From the NCBI GenBank assembly GCA_016741895.1, contig JACVCT010000004.1, positions 6,751 to 47,729 on the forward strand: a stretch of 40,979 nt of DNA, read 5' to 3'. The notes under the pieces were generated by a model. It did no database searches and had not been told where the DNA came from. It saw only the letters and a program-made list of their open reading frames with translations. Source of the DNA: Gemmatimonadaceae bacterium (GTDB lineage: Bacteria > Gemmatimonadota > Gemmatimonadetes > Gemmatimonadales > Gemmatimonadaceae). A program made the translations under genes and the position numbers. Every line of letters begins with the position of its first letter. The stretch's first letter is position 1. This document shows, in pieces, positions 7,919 to 16,429 of the stretch.

Positions 7919-8419
7919 TTACGCCCGCGACGGCGGCTCTTGATCAGGATCCGCGAACCACGTTCCGTCGTCACGCTGGCGCAGCCCGGCTCGGCGGCCC
8001 ATCGCAGCAAGATACTCGAGCCAGAGGCCACGCCCCTCCTCCCCGAGGGAGGCAAACAGCTCCTCCGGCGTGGACACATCGAGTTGCTGCGACACGAAGA
8101 TCGCGAGGTGTTCCGTATGCCACGCGTTCGCCCCCGGCGGCGGCGCCCCGAGCCGTACCCGCCAGTAGATCTGCGAAGCACGCCCCGCCTCCTCCGGGAA
8201 CCCCTCGGCGTTCAGGTGCTCGAGCTGAGCGCGCAGCATGCCCTCGTGGTCCATCGGACTCTGTGCCAGGCGCCGGTCGGCCTCCCAGGTCTGCGCGACG
8301 GACGTCGCGATGCCGACCAGCTCTGCGCATGTGCGGATGCTCTTCCCCTGCTCGCGCAATTTGCTGAACTGGTCGCGCTTGTTTCGGTATTCCCTATCGT
8401 TCGCTGGCGGTCGCCCCAT
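7919..8419 (-). CDS. Small HTH-like protein of unknown function (166 aa)
   Basis: Not recognised. The N-terminus (MGRPPANDREYRNKRDQFSKLREQGKSIRTCAELVGIATSVAQTWEADRRL) has the pattern of a basic arm followed by a helix-turn-helix, like small-terminase or Cox-type DNA-binding domains that start MGRPP. The rest is acidic to neutral and helical (MLRAQLEHLNAEGFPEEAGRASQIYWRVRLG..., then TEHLAIFVSQQLDVSTPEELFASLGEEGRGLWLEYLAAMGRR). ATG 8419 has GGGAGGCGAGG upstream at normal spacing. It is the only minus-strand gene in the second half of the element and is divergent from the 8578/8787 genes, so it could be their regulator. That is inference. Confidence 0.6.
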   Translation of the reverse strand: MGRPPANDREYRNKRDQFSKLREQGKSIRTCAELVGIATSVAQTWEADRRLAQSPMDHEGMLRAQLEHLNAEGFPEEAGRASQIYWRVRLGAPPPGANAWHTEHLAIFVSQQLDVSTPEELFASLGEEGRGLWLEYLAAMGRRAGLRQRDDGTWFADPDQEPPSRA

Positions 8420-8541
8420 CGAACCTCGCCTCCCAATTGAACATCCCCGATGAACGGCGGCATGCCGTCAGTCGGGAAAATAGCGAGCGCGTCTGACAGA
8501 ACCGAGGGTGTGGGCGGATGGGGATACCGCTTCCCCTCGTG

Positions 8542-8550
8542 TACCGGTTT
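8542..8550 (+). repeat. TACCGGTTT motif, copy 1
   Basis: TACCGGTTT followed 18 bases later by TACGCT, which sits 6 bases before ATG 8578. The second copy is at 8751. It may be a promoter or operator site; see the finding on this pair. Confidence 0.35.
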
Positions 8551-8577
8551 GCGTCGGGCATGCGGTACGCTCGACGC

Positions 8578-8790
8578 ATGAGCCTATCGATTCTGCGCGC
8601 GACGTTCGTGCGCTTCGCCACCTCCACCGTGCCGCCCGCCGCCCTATGCGCGTCAGCGCCAAACGACGCGGTGGCGTCCGCCGCTGCGCACCTCACGGCG
8701 GGTGTGCCAGAGCGAAGGATTACCCCCGTGCAGGGGTTGGCCGAGATCTGTACCGGTTTCGCTGCGGCGTACGATAGGCTGCCATCATGA
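8578..8790 (+). CDS. Possible small ORF overlapping the next start (70 aa)
   Basis: MSLSILRATFVRFATSTVPPAALCASAPNDAV... has no recognisable family. Support is limited to an ATGA overlap with the start of the gene at 8787 (suggesting coupling) and fairly GC-rich third codon positions. Without a ribosome site, the TACGCT just before the ATG would imply a leaderless message. It could equally be a chance frame across an intergenic region of 367 bases (8420-8786). Confidence 0.25.
   Translation: MSLSILRATFVRFATSTVPPAALCASAPNDAVASAAAHLTAGVPERRITPVQGLAEICTGFAAAYDRLPS
8751..8759 (+). repeat. TACCGGTTT motif, copy 2
   Basis: Second copy of TACCGGTTT, followed after 13 bases by TACGAT and then ATG 8787. 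ACCGGT is self-complementary, as expected of a dimer-binding site. Confidence 0.35.
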
Positions 8791-9404
8791 ACACAGCGAT
8801 CCTTCACGGCGAGTATGTGGTACTCCCCACGACGCTCGTACCGTCCATGTTGGCGGACGCGGCCTCCATGGTGGCGGATTCGGCCACCCTGACGGTGCAG
8901 AGCTATCAGCAAGCGATGCTGATGCTCGTGCGGTGGTACGAGGCGGGGCAGCTGGCGGGCCGTGGCGCCCCTGCCACGCCCCCCGGAGGAGGTGCACCGT
9001 CGCCGGTCGCTATCGCCCCCGATCACGCCGCCGTCGTGCCCAGCACGCTGCTCGTGACGAAAGCGCCAGAAGCGCCGACGACGAGCACGGCGCCCGCGGT
9101 GGCGCTCGCGACGGCGTCGAACGCCTCCGCGCCTGCCCCGTCGTCAGCGAAGACGGTGGAGCCGGAAGCGCCCCTGTGTGAAACTGCCAAGGCGGAGGCG
9201 GAAACGGCGAAATCGATGGAGCAGCCGGTAACGGAGGCTCCAGCGACATCGCCGCGCCGCCGCATCGCCCGCCCTTTCCTGCCGGCATCGTCGCCCCCGC
9301 CCGAGGCTACCCCACCCTGCGACGCGCTCGGCCACGCGGCCCGTCAAGCGATCTCGCATCGCATCGGCCCCGACGTGACTGATCCTGGCGCGCAGGCCCC
9401 CTGA
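8787..9404 (+). CDS. Ala/Pro-rich protein of unknown function (205 aa)
   Basis: Not recognised. Residues 1-55 (MNTAILHGEYVVLPTTLVPSMLADAASMVADSATLTVQSYQQAMLMLVRWYEAGQLAGRG) look like a short folded, mostly helical module. Residues 60-165 are a low-complexity Ala/Pro/Thr/Ser linker, and the end (RRRIARPFLPASS...) is basic. This resembles an adaptor with a disordered arm. It is followed after 12 bases by the 600-aa recombinase on the same strand, so the two are probably co-transcribed and it may be an accessory factor for integration or excision (inference). The ribosome site is weak. Confidence 0.55.
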   Translation: MNTAILHGEYVVLPTTLVPSMLADAASMVADSATLTVQSYQQAMLMLVRWYEAGQLAGRGAPATPPGGGAPSPVAIAPDHAAVVPSTLLVTKAPEAPTTSTAPAVALATASNASAPAPSSAKTVEPEAPLCETAKAEAETAKSMEQPVTEAPATSPRRRIARPFLPASSPPPEATPPCDALGHAARQAISHRIGPDVTDPGAQAP

Positions 9405-9416
9405 GCGAGAGTCCTC

Positions 9417-11219
9417 ATGCCCCGTCCTCGTAAGCTCCTCAGCCACACCACCCATCTGCCGGATGGGCGTCGGATCGTACTCGAAGAACGTCGCAATCGG
9501 CGCCCCCAGGCCCGCTGGTGGGATCCCGAAAAGCAGGGCTATCACCGCGTATCGCTTATGACTGTGCCGCACCTTAACAACGGGATTACACGCCAGCTCT
9601 GCCCGACAATGATCGCGAGGGCGCTCGAAGAGGCCGCTGCGCGGTTACCGAATCCCAACGCGCGACCGCGCGTTACCGTCGATGACGCTCTGCATGCGGC
9701 GCTTGAGGGCGACGCGAAGAAAGAACGGAGGAAGGGCAGCGAACAGCAGCAGGAGTGGAGCCGCGCGCGCGCGGAGCTTCAGGCCGTGCTGACGGTGCCG
9801 ATCCCGGTGGAGGAGTTGCTCCCGCAACACCTCACGCTGGTCGCGCGGTCCGCCCTGCTCCGAGTATCGGCGGGGTGCTCCCTTGACGATTGGGGGCACT
9901 CTATTGATGCGATTGGCAGCCCCGCCACGGCCGCACTGTCCTCGATCCAATGGATCGAACAGATGCAGCAGATGTTGCGCTCCGTATACGCGACCGCCCT
10001 CGAATCCGCCGATCCGGACAGGCGCCGCACCCCCGGACTCCCGTGGGCGGTCCGCTGCGCCGAGGTTTTGCGCGCCGCCCTTCGTCAGGCCGGGCAGCAT
10101 CCCGACTTCGCCCGACTGCAGCACTTCTCGCTGTCGAAGGACATGATGGTCGCGCTGGCCAACGAGGCAGAGGACTGCGGGATTGACCTCCCAGACGGTC
10201 CGGCGCGGCCGAGATACGAGGAGAAGGCCGCGCGTGGCCTGTTCCGGTTGCTCCGCGATCCGCGGTGGCGGCTGCTCAGCCTGCTCTCGCGCACCAAGCG
10301 GGGCCGTGTTGGTGCGCTCGAGATCACGCGAGCCACCCTCCAGGTCCGCAAGGGCGAGCTGGTAGTGCGGCAGTGTGTCGGCGGCCAGAAAAACCCGAAC
10401 CAGTTCTTGCACACCCCCATCGCCCCGGCGGCCGCGCAGATGGTGCAGCACGTGCTGCTCACGCACTACGCCGATGCGGAAGCACAGTACCAAGACGACG
10501 GCACCGACTACGCGTTGTTCGACGGGTGGACGTGGGACGGTCGGACGCTGACGGCCAGCGCCTCGACGAAGTTCGTGGATGTGGATCCGCGACTGCTGTT
10601 ACTACTCGAGATTGGCGCGGAGGCGCGCTGGGAGCAGCAGATCCGCCTTCACCGTCGGGATCTCCTGACATCCGGGGCAACTTTCTTGACCAGCGAAGTC
10701 GGGCTCGGCGACAACAAGCGCTCCGGCACGCGCCCCCTCTCGGCGACCGCGTTGGAGGCCCTTGGGTTTGAACTGGAGTACGGCTACCTCGCCGAGCTCG
10801 AACAGGCCTTTCGCCGCGGGGAGATCAAAGACTACCCGCTGTTCGCCGGCAAGGAGTTCAACGGCGGCGTCATCCCGTGGCGTGGCGACGCCCTGGCCCC
10901 GATCCACGCCGATGTCCTCAAGCGGTGGAACAAGCGGCTCGAACAGGCCCTCGGCCTCACGTCCGTGGACGGATTGGGCTTCCGTGGGTGGCGGCGCCGG
11001 TTGGCGGATGTTTACGAGCGCTGGGCGACGAGCGCGCGGGTCAAAGACATGATCATGGGCCACAAGCAGGTGAAGGTGAATTTCAACGGCGGCTCGACGC
11101 GCGAGGTGGTGTATCTCGACATCCGCGACGAAGCCCTGACCACGGAAGCCATGCGCTTGCTGCAGCACGCCCGTACGCAGTGGGCACTCACTGGTGAGGC
11201 GCCGCCGACGAGCACGTGA
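9417..11219 (+). CDS. Divergent tyrosine recombinase (600 aa) beside tRNA-Pro
   Basis: Probable integrase of the element. The last third has a degenerate catalytic core: SRTKRGRVGALE (Arg about 295) in place of box I, then GFRGWRRRLADVYERW...VKDMIMGHK and TREVVYLDI, with Tyr 566 as candidate nucleophile. The box II His is replaced by Arg (R523-G-W-R526). A 220-residue insertion separates box I from box II. Its stop is followed by a strong hairpin and then, about 200 bases on, by the 3' end of tRNA-Pro, the usual arrangement for tRNA-targeting integrases. ATG 9417 was chosen; GAGAG lies just upstream. The low similarity to classical integrases leaves activity uncertain. Confidence 0.65.
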   Translation: MPRPRKLLSHTTHLPDGRRIVLEERRNRRPQARWWDPEKQGYHRVSLMTVPHLNNGITRQLCPTMIARALEEAAARLPNPNARPRVTVDDALHAALEGDAKKERRKGSEQQQEWSRARAELQAVLTVPIPVEELLPQHLTLVARSALLRVSAGCSLDDWGHSIDAIGSPATAALSSIQWIEQMQQMLRSVYATALESADPDRRRTPGLPWAVRCAEVLRAALRQAGQHPDFARLQHFSLSKDMMVALANEAEDCGIDLPDGPARPRYEEKAARGLFRLLRDPRWRLLSLLSRTKRGRVGALEITRATLQVRKGELVVRQCVGGQKNPNQFLHTPIAPAAAQMVQHVLLTHYADAEAQYQDDGTDYALFDGWTWDGRTLTASASTKFVDVDPRLLLLLEIGAEARWEQQIRLHRRDLLTSGATFLTSEVGLGDNKRSGTRPLSATALEALGFELEYGYLAELEQAFRRGEIKDYPLFAGKEFNGGVIPWRGDALAPIHADVLKRWNKRLEQALGLTSVDGLGFRGWRRRLADVYERWATSARVKDMIMGHKQVKVNFNGGSTREVVYLDIRDEALTTEAMRLLQHARTQWALTGEAPPTST

Positions 11220-11266
11220 ACTCACGTGGCGCTCCGCGCGGCATGACCGAAGTCAGGAACAAAACA

Positions 11267-11301
11267 GAACGGGGGGCGGCCATGATGGCCGCCCCCCGTT
11301 C
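11267..11301 (+). terminator. Strong terminator-type hairpin after the 600-aa recombinase
   Basis: GAACGGGGGGCGGCC pairs perfectly with GGCCGCCCCCCGTTC around a 5-base ATGAT loop, 48 bases after the stop. No T-run. Confidence 0.65.
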
Positions 11302-11340
11302 GTATGCTCCGTACAGTCGATCAGTGCGTTCGGTGGTACC

Positions 11341-11394
11341 CAACGTCGCCCGCAACGTCGCCCACCGATTTTCTGCTTGGCGACGTGGTGTCGC
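11341..11394. repeat. Short direct and inverted repeats between integrase and tRNA-Pro
   Basis: CAACGTCGCCC occurs at 11341-11351 and again at 11353-11363 (12-bp period). GCGAC-GTGGT-GTCGC forms an inverted repeat near 11380-11394. Position and arrangement would suit integrase arm-type sites. This is inference. Confidence 0.4.
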
Positions 11395-11425
11395 TAAGTC
11401 AAACTGTTTGAACTACTTACCCAAG

Positions 11426-11499
11426 TCGGGACGGCGGGATTTGAACCCGCGACCCCCTGAACCCCATTCAGGTGCGCTACCGGGCTGCGCTACGTCCCG
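11426..11499 (-). tRNA. tRNA-Pro (anticodon GGG)
   Basis: The reverse complement folds as a full cloverleaf: acceptor CGGGACG/CGTCCCG, anticodon stem CCTGA/TCAGG around loop ATGGGGT (anticodon GGG), T-arm GCGGGTTCAAATCCCGC and discriminator A. The CCA end is not encoded. Its 3' end faces the recombinase gene, marking this as the likely integration site of the element to the left. Confidence 0.95.
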
Positions 11500-11658
11500 T
11501 CACCGCAACTCGGCCGTGGCCAAGCAGTTGGTGAACAGACTGAAGAACGTAACCGGGTGACACCTCCCAAACCAGCCCCCGACGCAACTTCCACCCGGTC
11601 GGCTCAGCCCAACCGCCTGGGACTCTGAAACCGCCACCTCCAAGGCCCCGTCCGGCAT

Positions 11659-11687
11659 TTGACATTCTGCACCGCCGTTCCGATTCT
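11659..11687 (+). promoter_or_regulatory. Promoter of the CsgG-domain gene
   Basis: TTGACA (11659-11664), 17-base spacer, GATTCT (11682-11687). The ATG follows 9 bases later, so the message is very short-leadered or leaderless. Confidence 0.5.
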
Positions 11688-11696
11688 CTGAGAGTC

Positions 11697-12512
11697 ATGC
11701 CCCGTCCGTATCTGCTGTTCCTGACCCTACTCGGCCTGCTCCCGGCCGCTGCCTCCCTGCCCCACCGCCCTGCCACACCCGGCGTGGAGGCGGCTGCCCG
11801 TGGCGCGCGCAAGACCGTCGCCATCCTCAACTTCGACAACAACACAGGCAAGAAGGACTACGACCACCTGGGTCAGGGCATGGCCGCCATGCTCACCACC
11901 GACCTCTCGGCGGTGGAGGACATCCAGTTGCTCGAGCGCCAGCGCCTGGCCGAGGTGACGAAGGAAATCGACCAGCAGCGGAGCCGCTACTTCGACTCCA
12001 CCACCGCCGTGAAGGTGGGCCGCCTCACCGGCGCGCAGTACATCGTGATCGGCTCACTGGCCGCTGTCGATCCGCAGCTCCGCATCGACACGCGCGTCGT
12101 GCGCGTGGAGACCGGCGCCATCGTCAAGACGGCTCGCGTCACCGGCAAGCAGGAGGAGTTCTTCGACCTGCAGCAGCGCCTCGCGCGACAGCTTGTCAAG
12201 GATCTCGACATTGCGCTCTCGCCCGACGCCGACACGCGACTTGCCGCACAGCAGCAGAAGAGCCGCGTGGACGAACTCGATGCCATGGTGCGCCTCTCCA
12301 ACGCCATGAATCTGGCGGACGCGGGCGACTACGGCGCCGCGACGCTCAAGATCGCCCCCGTGGTGGCCCGCTATCCCAACAGCACCTTCGTCAAGCTGAC
12401 ATCCGACGAGATCAAGCGCCGGGCTGCACGCAACAGCGAACAGAAGGCCAAGACGCTCATCAACGACGGCGTCAACAAGCTGATCAAGAAGATCCCGCCA
12501 GCGCCGCGTTGA
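11697..12512 (+). CDS. CsgG-domain secreted protein (271 aa)
   Basis: A signal peptide (MPRPYLLFLTLLGLLPAAASLP) is followed by a CsgG/HfaB/FlgO-type domain: KTVAILNFDNNTGKKDYDHLGQGMAAMLTTDLS, LLERQRLAEVTKEI and a TGAQYIVIGSL strand (about residues 40-125). CsgG itself is an outer-membrane secretion channel, but many stand-alone domains of this kind act in the periplasm with unknown roles. There is no lipobox Cys at the cleavage site. The C-terminal 90 residues are helical and Lys-rich, like a TPR-type tail (NAMNLADAGDYGAATLKIAPVVARYPNSTF). It converges with the histidine kinase gene and overlaps it by 29 bases, so the two ends share sequence on opposite strands. Confidence 0.8.
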   Translation: MPRPYLLFLTLLGLLPAAASLPHRPATPGVEAAARGARKTVAILNFDNNTGKKDYDHLGQGMAAMLTTDLSAVEDIQLLERQRLAEVTKEIDQQRSRYFDSTTAVKVGRLTGAQYIVIGSLAAVDPQLRIDTRVVRVETGAIVKTARVTGKQEEFFDLQQRLARQLVKDLDIALSPDADTRLAAQQQKSRVDELDAMVRLSNAMNLADAGDYGAATLKIAPVVARYPNSTFVKLTSDEIKRRAARNSEQKAKTLINDGVNKLIKKIPPAPR

Positions 12513-15500
12513 CCGCGCGGCGCAGCGTCGCCAGCGCCACCGGCTTGTCGAGCACCGCCATCACGCCAATGGCCGCCACACGCTCAGGCGACAGACGGTT
12601 GCTGAAGCCGGTGAGAATCAGCACCGGGAGCTCCGCGCGCAGCGCGTGGATCTGTTCCGTGAGCATGTCACCGGTCATGCCCGGCATGGTCTGGTCAGTG
12701 ATCACAAGATCCACGGCAAACGGCTGATCACGCACAAAGGCCAGCGCCGCCTCCGGCGCGGTGAACACGTGCACGACATGCCCCGCGTGCTGCAGCGCGC
12801 GCTCCACCACCGCCGCCACGCCCGGTTCGTCGTCCACCACCACCACACTGGTGCCGGCATGGGGGCTGGTTTCCAACACCCCATCGTCATTCTCGTCCGA
12901 TCCATCATCGGTGACCGGCACATCGAATTCGCCGCTCACCACCAGTGAAGGGCGCAAGTCCTCGCCGCCCGCAGCGGCTGCAGCCGGCAGCTCGTCATCG
13001 ACGTCCACCACCAGATCGGGGTCGAGATCGTCGTCGAACAGGCCGTCAATGCTGGCCGCGGGGAAGGTGAGCTCGAAGGTGGAGCCCGCGCCCGGTGTAC
13101 TGAACACTTCCGCGCGGCCGCCGTGCGACACCACGATGCCATGCACCACCGCCATGCCGAGGCCCGTCCCCTCGCCGGTCGGCTTGGTGGTGAAGAAGGG
13201 CTCGAAGATGCGTTGCCGCACTTCTTCACTCATGCCGTCGCCGGTGTCCCGCACCTGCAGCACCACCACCGTGCCGGTGGGTGCCGGCTGCCCTTCGGGC
13301 ACCGTCCGCGTGCTCAACGCCAGCGTGATGGTGCCCGTGACCTTCTGCCGCAGCGCATACTCGGCGTTCGACACGAGATTGAGCAGCAGCTGCTGCAGCT
13401 GCGTGGGATCACCCTGCACCAGATGCGCATGATCGGCGCCGGTGGTCACCAGCTGCACCGTGCGCGGCACCATGCGCCGCAGCAGCGGCTGCAGGTCGAG
13501 TACGAGACGCGACAGGTTGACGTACTCCCGCGTGGGAGTCGACCGCCGGCTGAAGGTGAGGATCTGGCGCACGATGTCACGTGCACGGTCACTGGCGTCG
13601 AGAATGGCGCCCAGGTGATCGGCATTGCTGCGCCCCTTGCGCAGCGCCGTCCGCGCCAACTCGGCGTTGCCACGAATGACCCCAAGCAGATTGTTGAAGT
13701 CATGCGCCACGCCGCCGGCCAGTGTGCCGAGGGACTCGAGCTTCTGGGCCTTGCGCACCTGCTCCTGGAACCAGGCCCGCTCCGCCTCGGCCTGCCGTTC
13801 GCGCTCGAGCAGTCGCTGCGTACTGCTGCGCAACGTGGCCATGCGCCACTGATACGCGCCGGTCAGAATGAGCGCCACCAACGCACCATACGTGACCAGC
13901 GCCGCCGGCGACTCATACACCGGCACCTGCATGCTGAAATGCCGCAGGATCGGCCCGTACTCTCTGCCGGCCCAGTCGTACGCCCATACCGTCAGCGTGT
14001 AGCGACCCGCCGGCAAGTCGTGATAGTAGCGGTCGGGCACATCCAGCCACTCACCGCCCAGCGAGTCGACGGCCACGCGCGGTGTGGTGAGCCGGCCCTC
14101 GGAGAGCTGAACGCGAAACCGCGTCAGTTCCTCACGGTGATAGGTGAGCAGCGACGGCTCCACATGGATGTCATTGTCCGTCGGCATGAGCACGTCACCG
14201 TCCTGCACCTCACGTCCATCCGCCTGCACGGTCATGCGCAGTGTCAGACGGGCCGGTGACAACTGCGCGGCACGCGCCACATCCACCACGCCCAGCCCGA
14301 AACCGGTCCCCACCCACAGCAGATCATCGTGACCGGACGCAGCCAATGCAGAGATGGCATTGGCCGGCAGACCATCGGCGTCTGCCACCTGCGACAGAAT
14401 TCGCCAGGCATCCACGGACGCCGCGGACACATCGAAGAGCGCCAGACCGGCAAACGTCCCCACCGCCAGACGGCCGTTGCCAAGGCACATGAGATCGGTG
14501 GCGCCGAGATTGGTGAGCACGCGCCGGAGACGCAGCGGCAACACGCGCCATGGACCCGCATCGTCGAGACGGCGCCAGTGCACCCCGCGCTCCGTGTCGA
14601 ACGCGAAGAGGTAGCCGGAGGTGCTTGCCCCACTGGTGCACACACGCCGTACGCGCCCGAGCCCGAGCGGACTGGCCAGTGCCGGCAAGGTGTCCACTCG
14701 TGCACCGTCGCGCCGCAGCGTCGTGACGGCGTGGAGGCGCCCCAGATACAGCACCCGCGCACCGGCCTCGATGCCGGACGCCAGTGCGGTCACCGGCCCG
14801 TTCACGCTCAACGGCAGCCGCATCCAGCGCATCCCACTCCAGCGATAGACGCCATCGTCCGTGCCTGCCATCAGGGCATCGACGCCTTCGGCGTCGACCA
14901 CGCGACGCAGCTGATGCACCCGCCGTCCGTCGAGCCCTGCCGTCATGGGCACGAAGGCGCCACCGTCGAAACGCCAGGGCACCCCTTCGGCAATGGCCAC
15001 GGGCACGGCCACCGGAACGGCCATGGTCTCGCGCTGCACCGCAGTGGGCCCTGCCAACGCAGGAGGTGCCAGCGACACACGCAGCAACTCACTCACCACA
15101 CCACGCGCACTGCCCGCTTCGAAGCCGAAGCGCCGCCGCTCACCGCCCGCCCCGAGGCGCAGCAAACCGCTGTCTTGGGTTGCCACCCAGAGCACGTCGC
15201 GTCCATCGCTGCCTCGCTCGGCCGCCACCGCGTTCACATACGGCGACGCACGCTCGGGCCAGACCGCCACGCCGGCGGCCACGCCCTGCGACAGGCGTAC
15301 GAGATACGCACCGCGCGCCGCCGCATACACCGCCGATCCGCCCCCATGGCCCGGCAGATGCCGCAGCATCGTGATGGAACCGTGTGTGTCCGACAAGCGC
15401 GTGGACACCGGGTGCCAGGTGGCGCCATCCCATCGGACAATCCGTCCGTCGTCAGTGCCCACCCACAGGCTGTGCCCGGGCCGGCCTGCGCCCACTGGGG

Positions 15501-16416
15501 CCGCGTCGGGCACCACCTCCACGCGATACGCATTGTCTGGCGACCCGGGCAGCCGCTCAAAGCGCTCGCCCTCAGCATCGCGCCGCAGGCGGAACACGCC
15601 ACCGGCCCCCGCCGCATACAACTCCGATCCCGTGTCTCCAGGCAGCGCAACCAGATGCTCCACGCTCGCCGCCGTCAGGCCGTCGGGCGCCGCAAACACC
15701 CGCCATGCGCCGCGGTGCAGTCGCGCCACGCCGCCGCGCGCGCTGCCCACCCAGAGTTCTGCTGCACCGTCCGGCGCCGTGCCTTCCGCCAGCATGAGAG
15801 CGAGCGGCGAAAACGTCGGGGGAAGCGTCAGTGGTTCAAAGGCCGATCCGTTGAAGCGCGATACCCCGCGCGACGTCCCCACCAGCACGCGCGGTCCGCC
15901 ATCCACGGCCTCGCTCTCGATGATGCTGAAGACCGTGCCACCGGCCAGCCCGTCGCGCTCCTGAAACACAAGTACACGGCCGTCAGGCGCGCGATACACG
16001 AGACCATTGCGCGTACCCATCCAGCGACCGCCGTCGGCCCCGAGCCACAGGGCTCGCACCTGCTGCCGCTCGAACTCGGGCGGCAGGGCCTCCCGACGCC
16101 ACTGCGCTCCCGCATAGGAAAACACGCCATCGTCGGTGGCCAGCCATGGCACACCGGCCGGGTCGAGCGCCATCGCAAAGACCGTGGAGGCCCGCAGTCC
16201 CGACGCAGCATCGAAACGGCGCTCCGCGAGCGCGCGCAGTGCATGTCCGCTGGGCACCACCTGCGCGAGACGCGACACCGAGGGAGGCTGCGCGGCGGGT
16301 GCTGCAGCCTCCTGCGCGTGCAGCGCGGCCAACGGCACCGCCGCCACTGCACAGACCACCGAACAGACAACCGCCGCGCGCAACACGCGCCGCATGCGCG
16401 AGGCCTGCGACATCAT
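12484..16416 (-). CDS. Hybrid sensor histidine kinase with propeller sensor (about 1310 aa)
   Basis: Predicted membrane sensor of the two-component-propeller class. In order: signal peptide ending ...LAALHAQ; about 650 residues of Reg_prop-like repeats (GVPWLATDDGVFSYAGAQW, WMGTRNGLVYRAPDG and so on) forming a periplasmic beta-propeller; a Y_Y_Y-like domain (WLDVPDRYYHDLPAGRYTLTVWAYD); a membrane helix (ALVTYGALVALILTGAYQW); a HisKA domain with phospho-acceptor His in GGVAHDFNNLLG; an HATPase with N-box NLVSNAEYAL and G-boxes DTGDGM and GEGTGLGMAV; and a C-terminal receiver with VVDDE, phospho-acceptor Asp in LVITDQTMPG and Lys in LDKPV. All key residues are present. No DNA-binding domain, so output needs a partner not seen here. 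I placed the start at ATG 16416; GTG 16455 would overlap ppk2. Confidence 0.9.
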   Translation of the reverse strand: MMSQASRMRRVLRAAVVCSVVCAVAAVPLAALHAQEAAAPAAQPPSVSRLAQVVPSGHALRALAERRFDAASGLRASTVFAMALDPAGVPWLATDDGVFSYAGAQWRREALPPEFERQQVRALWLGADGGRWMGTRNGLVYRAPDGRVLVFQERDGLAGGTVFSIIESEAVDGGPRVLVGTSRGVSRFNGSAFEPLTLPPTFSPLALMLAEGTAPDGAAELWVGSARGGVARLHRGAWRVFAAPDGLTAASVEHLVALPGDTGSELYAAGAGGVFRLRRDAEGERFERLPGSPDNAYRVEVVPDAAPVGAGRPGHSLWVGTDDGRIVRWDGATWHPVSTRLSDTHGSITMLRHLPGHGGGSAVYAAARGAYLVRLSQGVAAGVAVWPERASPYVNAVAAERGSDGRDVLWVATQDSGLLRLGAGGERRRFGFEAGSARGVVSELLRVSLAPPALAGPTAVQRETMAVPVAVPVAIAEGVPWRFDGGAFVPMTAGLDGRRVHQLRRVVDAEGVDALMAGTDDGVYRWSGMRWMRLPLSVNGPVTALASGIEAGARVLYLGRLHAVTTLRRDGARVDTLPALASPLGLGRVRRVCTSGASTSGYLFAFDTERGVHWRRLDDAGPWRVLPLRLRRVLTNLGATDLMCLGNGRLAVGTFAGLALFDVSAASVDAWRILSQVADADGLPANAISALAASGHDDLLWVGTGFGLGVVDVARAAQLSPARLTLRMTVQADGREVQDGDVLMPTDNDIHVEPSLLTYHREELTRFRVQLSEGRLTTPRVAVDSLGGEWLDVPDRYYHDLPAGRYTLTVWAYDWAGREYGPILRHFSMQVPVYESPAALVTYGALVALILTGAYQWRMATLRSSTQRLLERERQAEAERAWFQEQVRKAQKLESLGTLAGGVAHDFNNLLGVIRGNAELARTALRKGRSNADHLGAILDASDRARDIVRQILTFSRRSTPTREYVNLSRLVLDLQPLLRRMVPRTVQLVTTGADHAHLVQGDPTQLQQLLLNLVSNAEYALRQKVTGTITLALSTRTVPEGQPAPTGTVVVLQVRDTGDGMSEEVRQRIFEPFFTTKPTGEGTGLGMAVVHGIVVSHGGRAEVFSTPGAGSTFELTFPAASIDGLFDDDLDPDLVVDVDDELPAAAAAGGEDLRPSLVVSGEFDVPVTDDGSDENDDGVLETSPHAGTSVVVVDDEPGVAAVVERALQHAGHVVHVFTAPEAALAFVRDQPFAVDLVITDQTMPGMTGDMLTEQIHALRAELPVLILTGFSNRLSPERVAAIGVMAVLDKPVALATLRRAVNAALAGSS

Positions 16417-16429
16417 GTGCAGCACCGGG

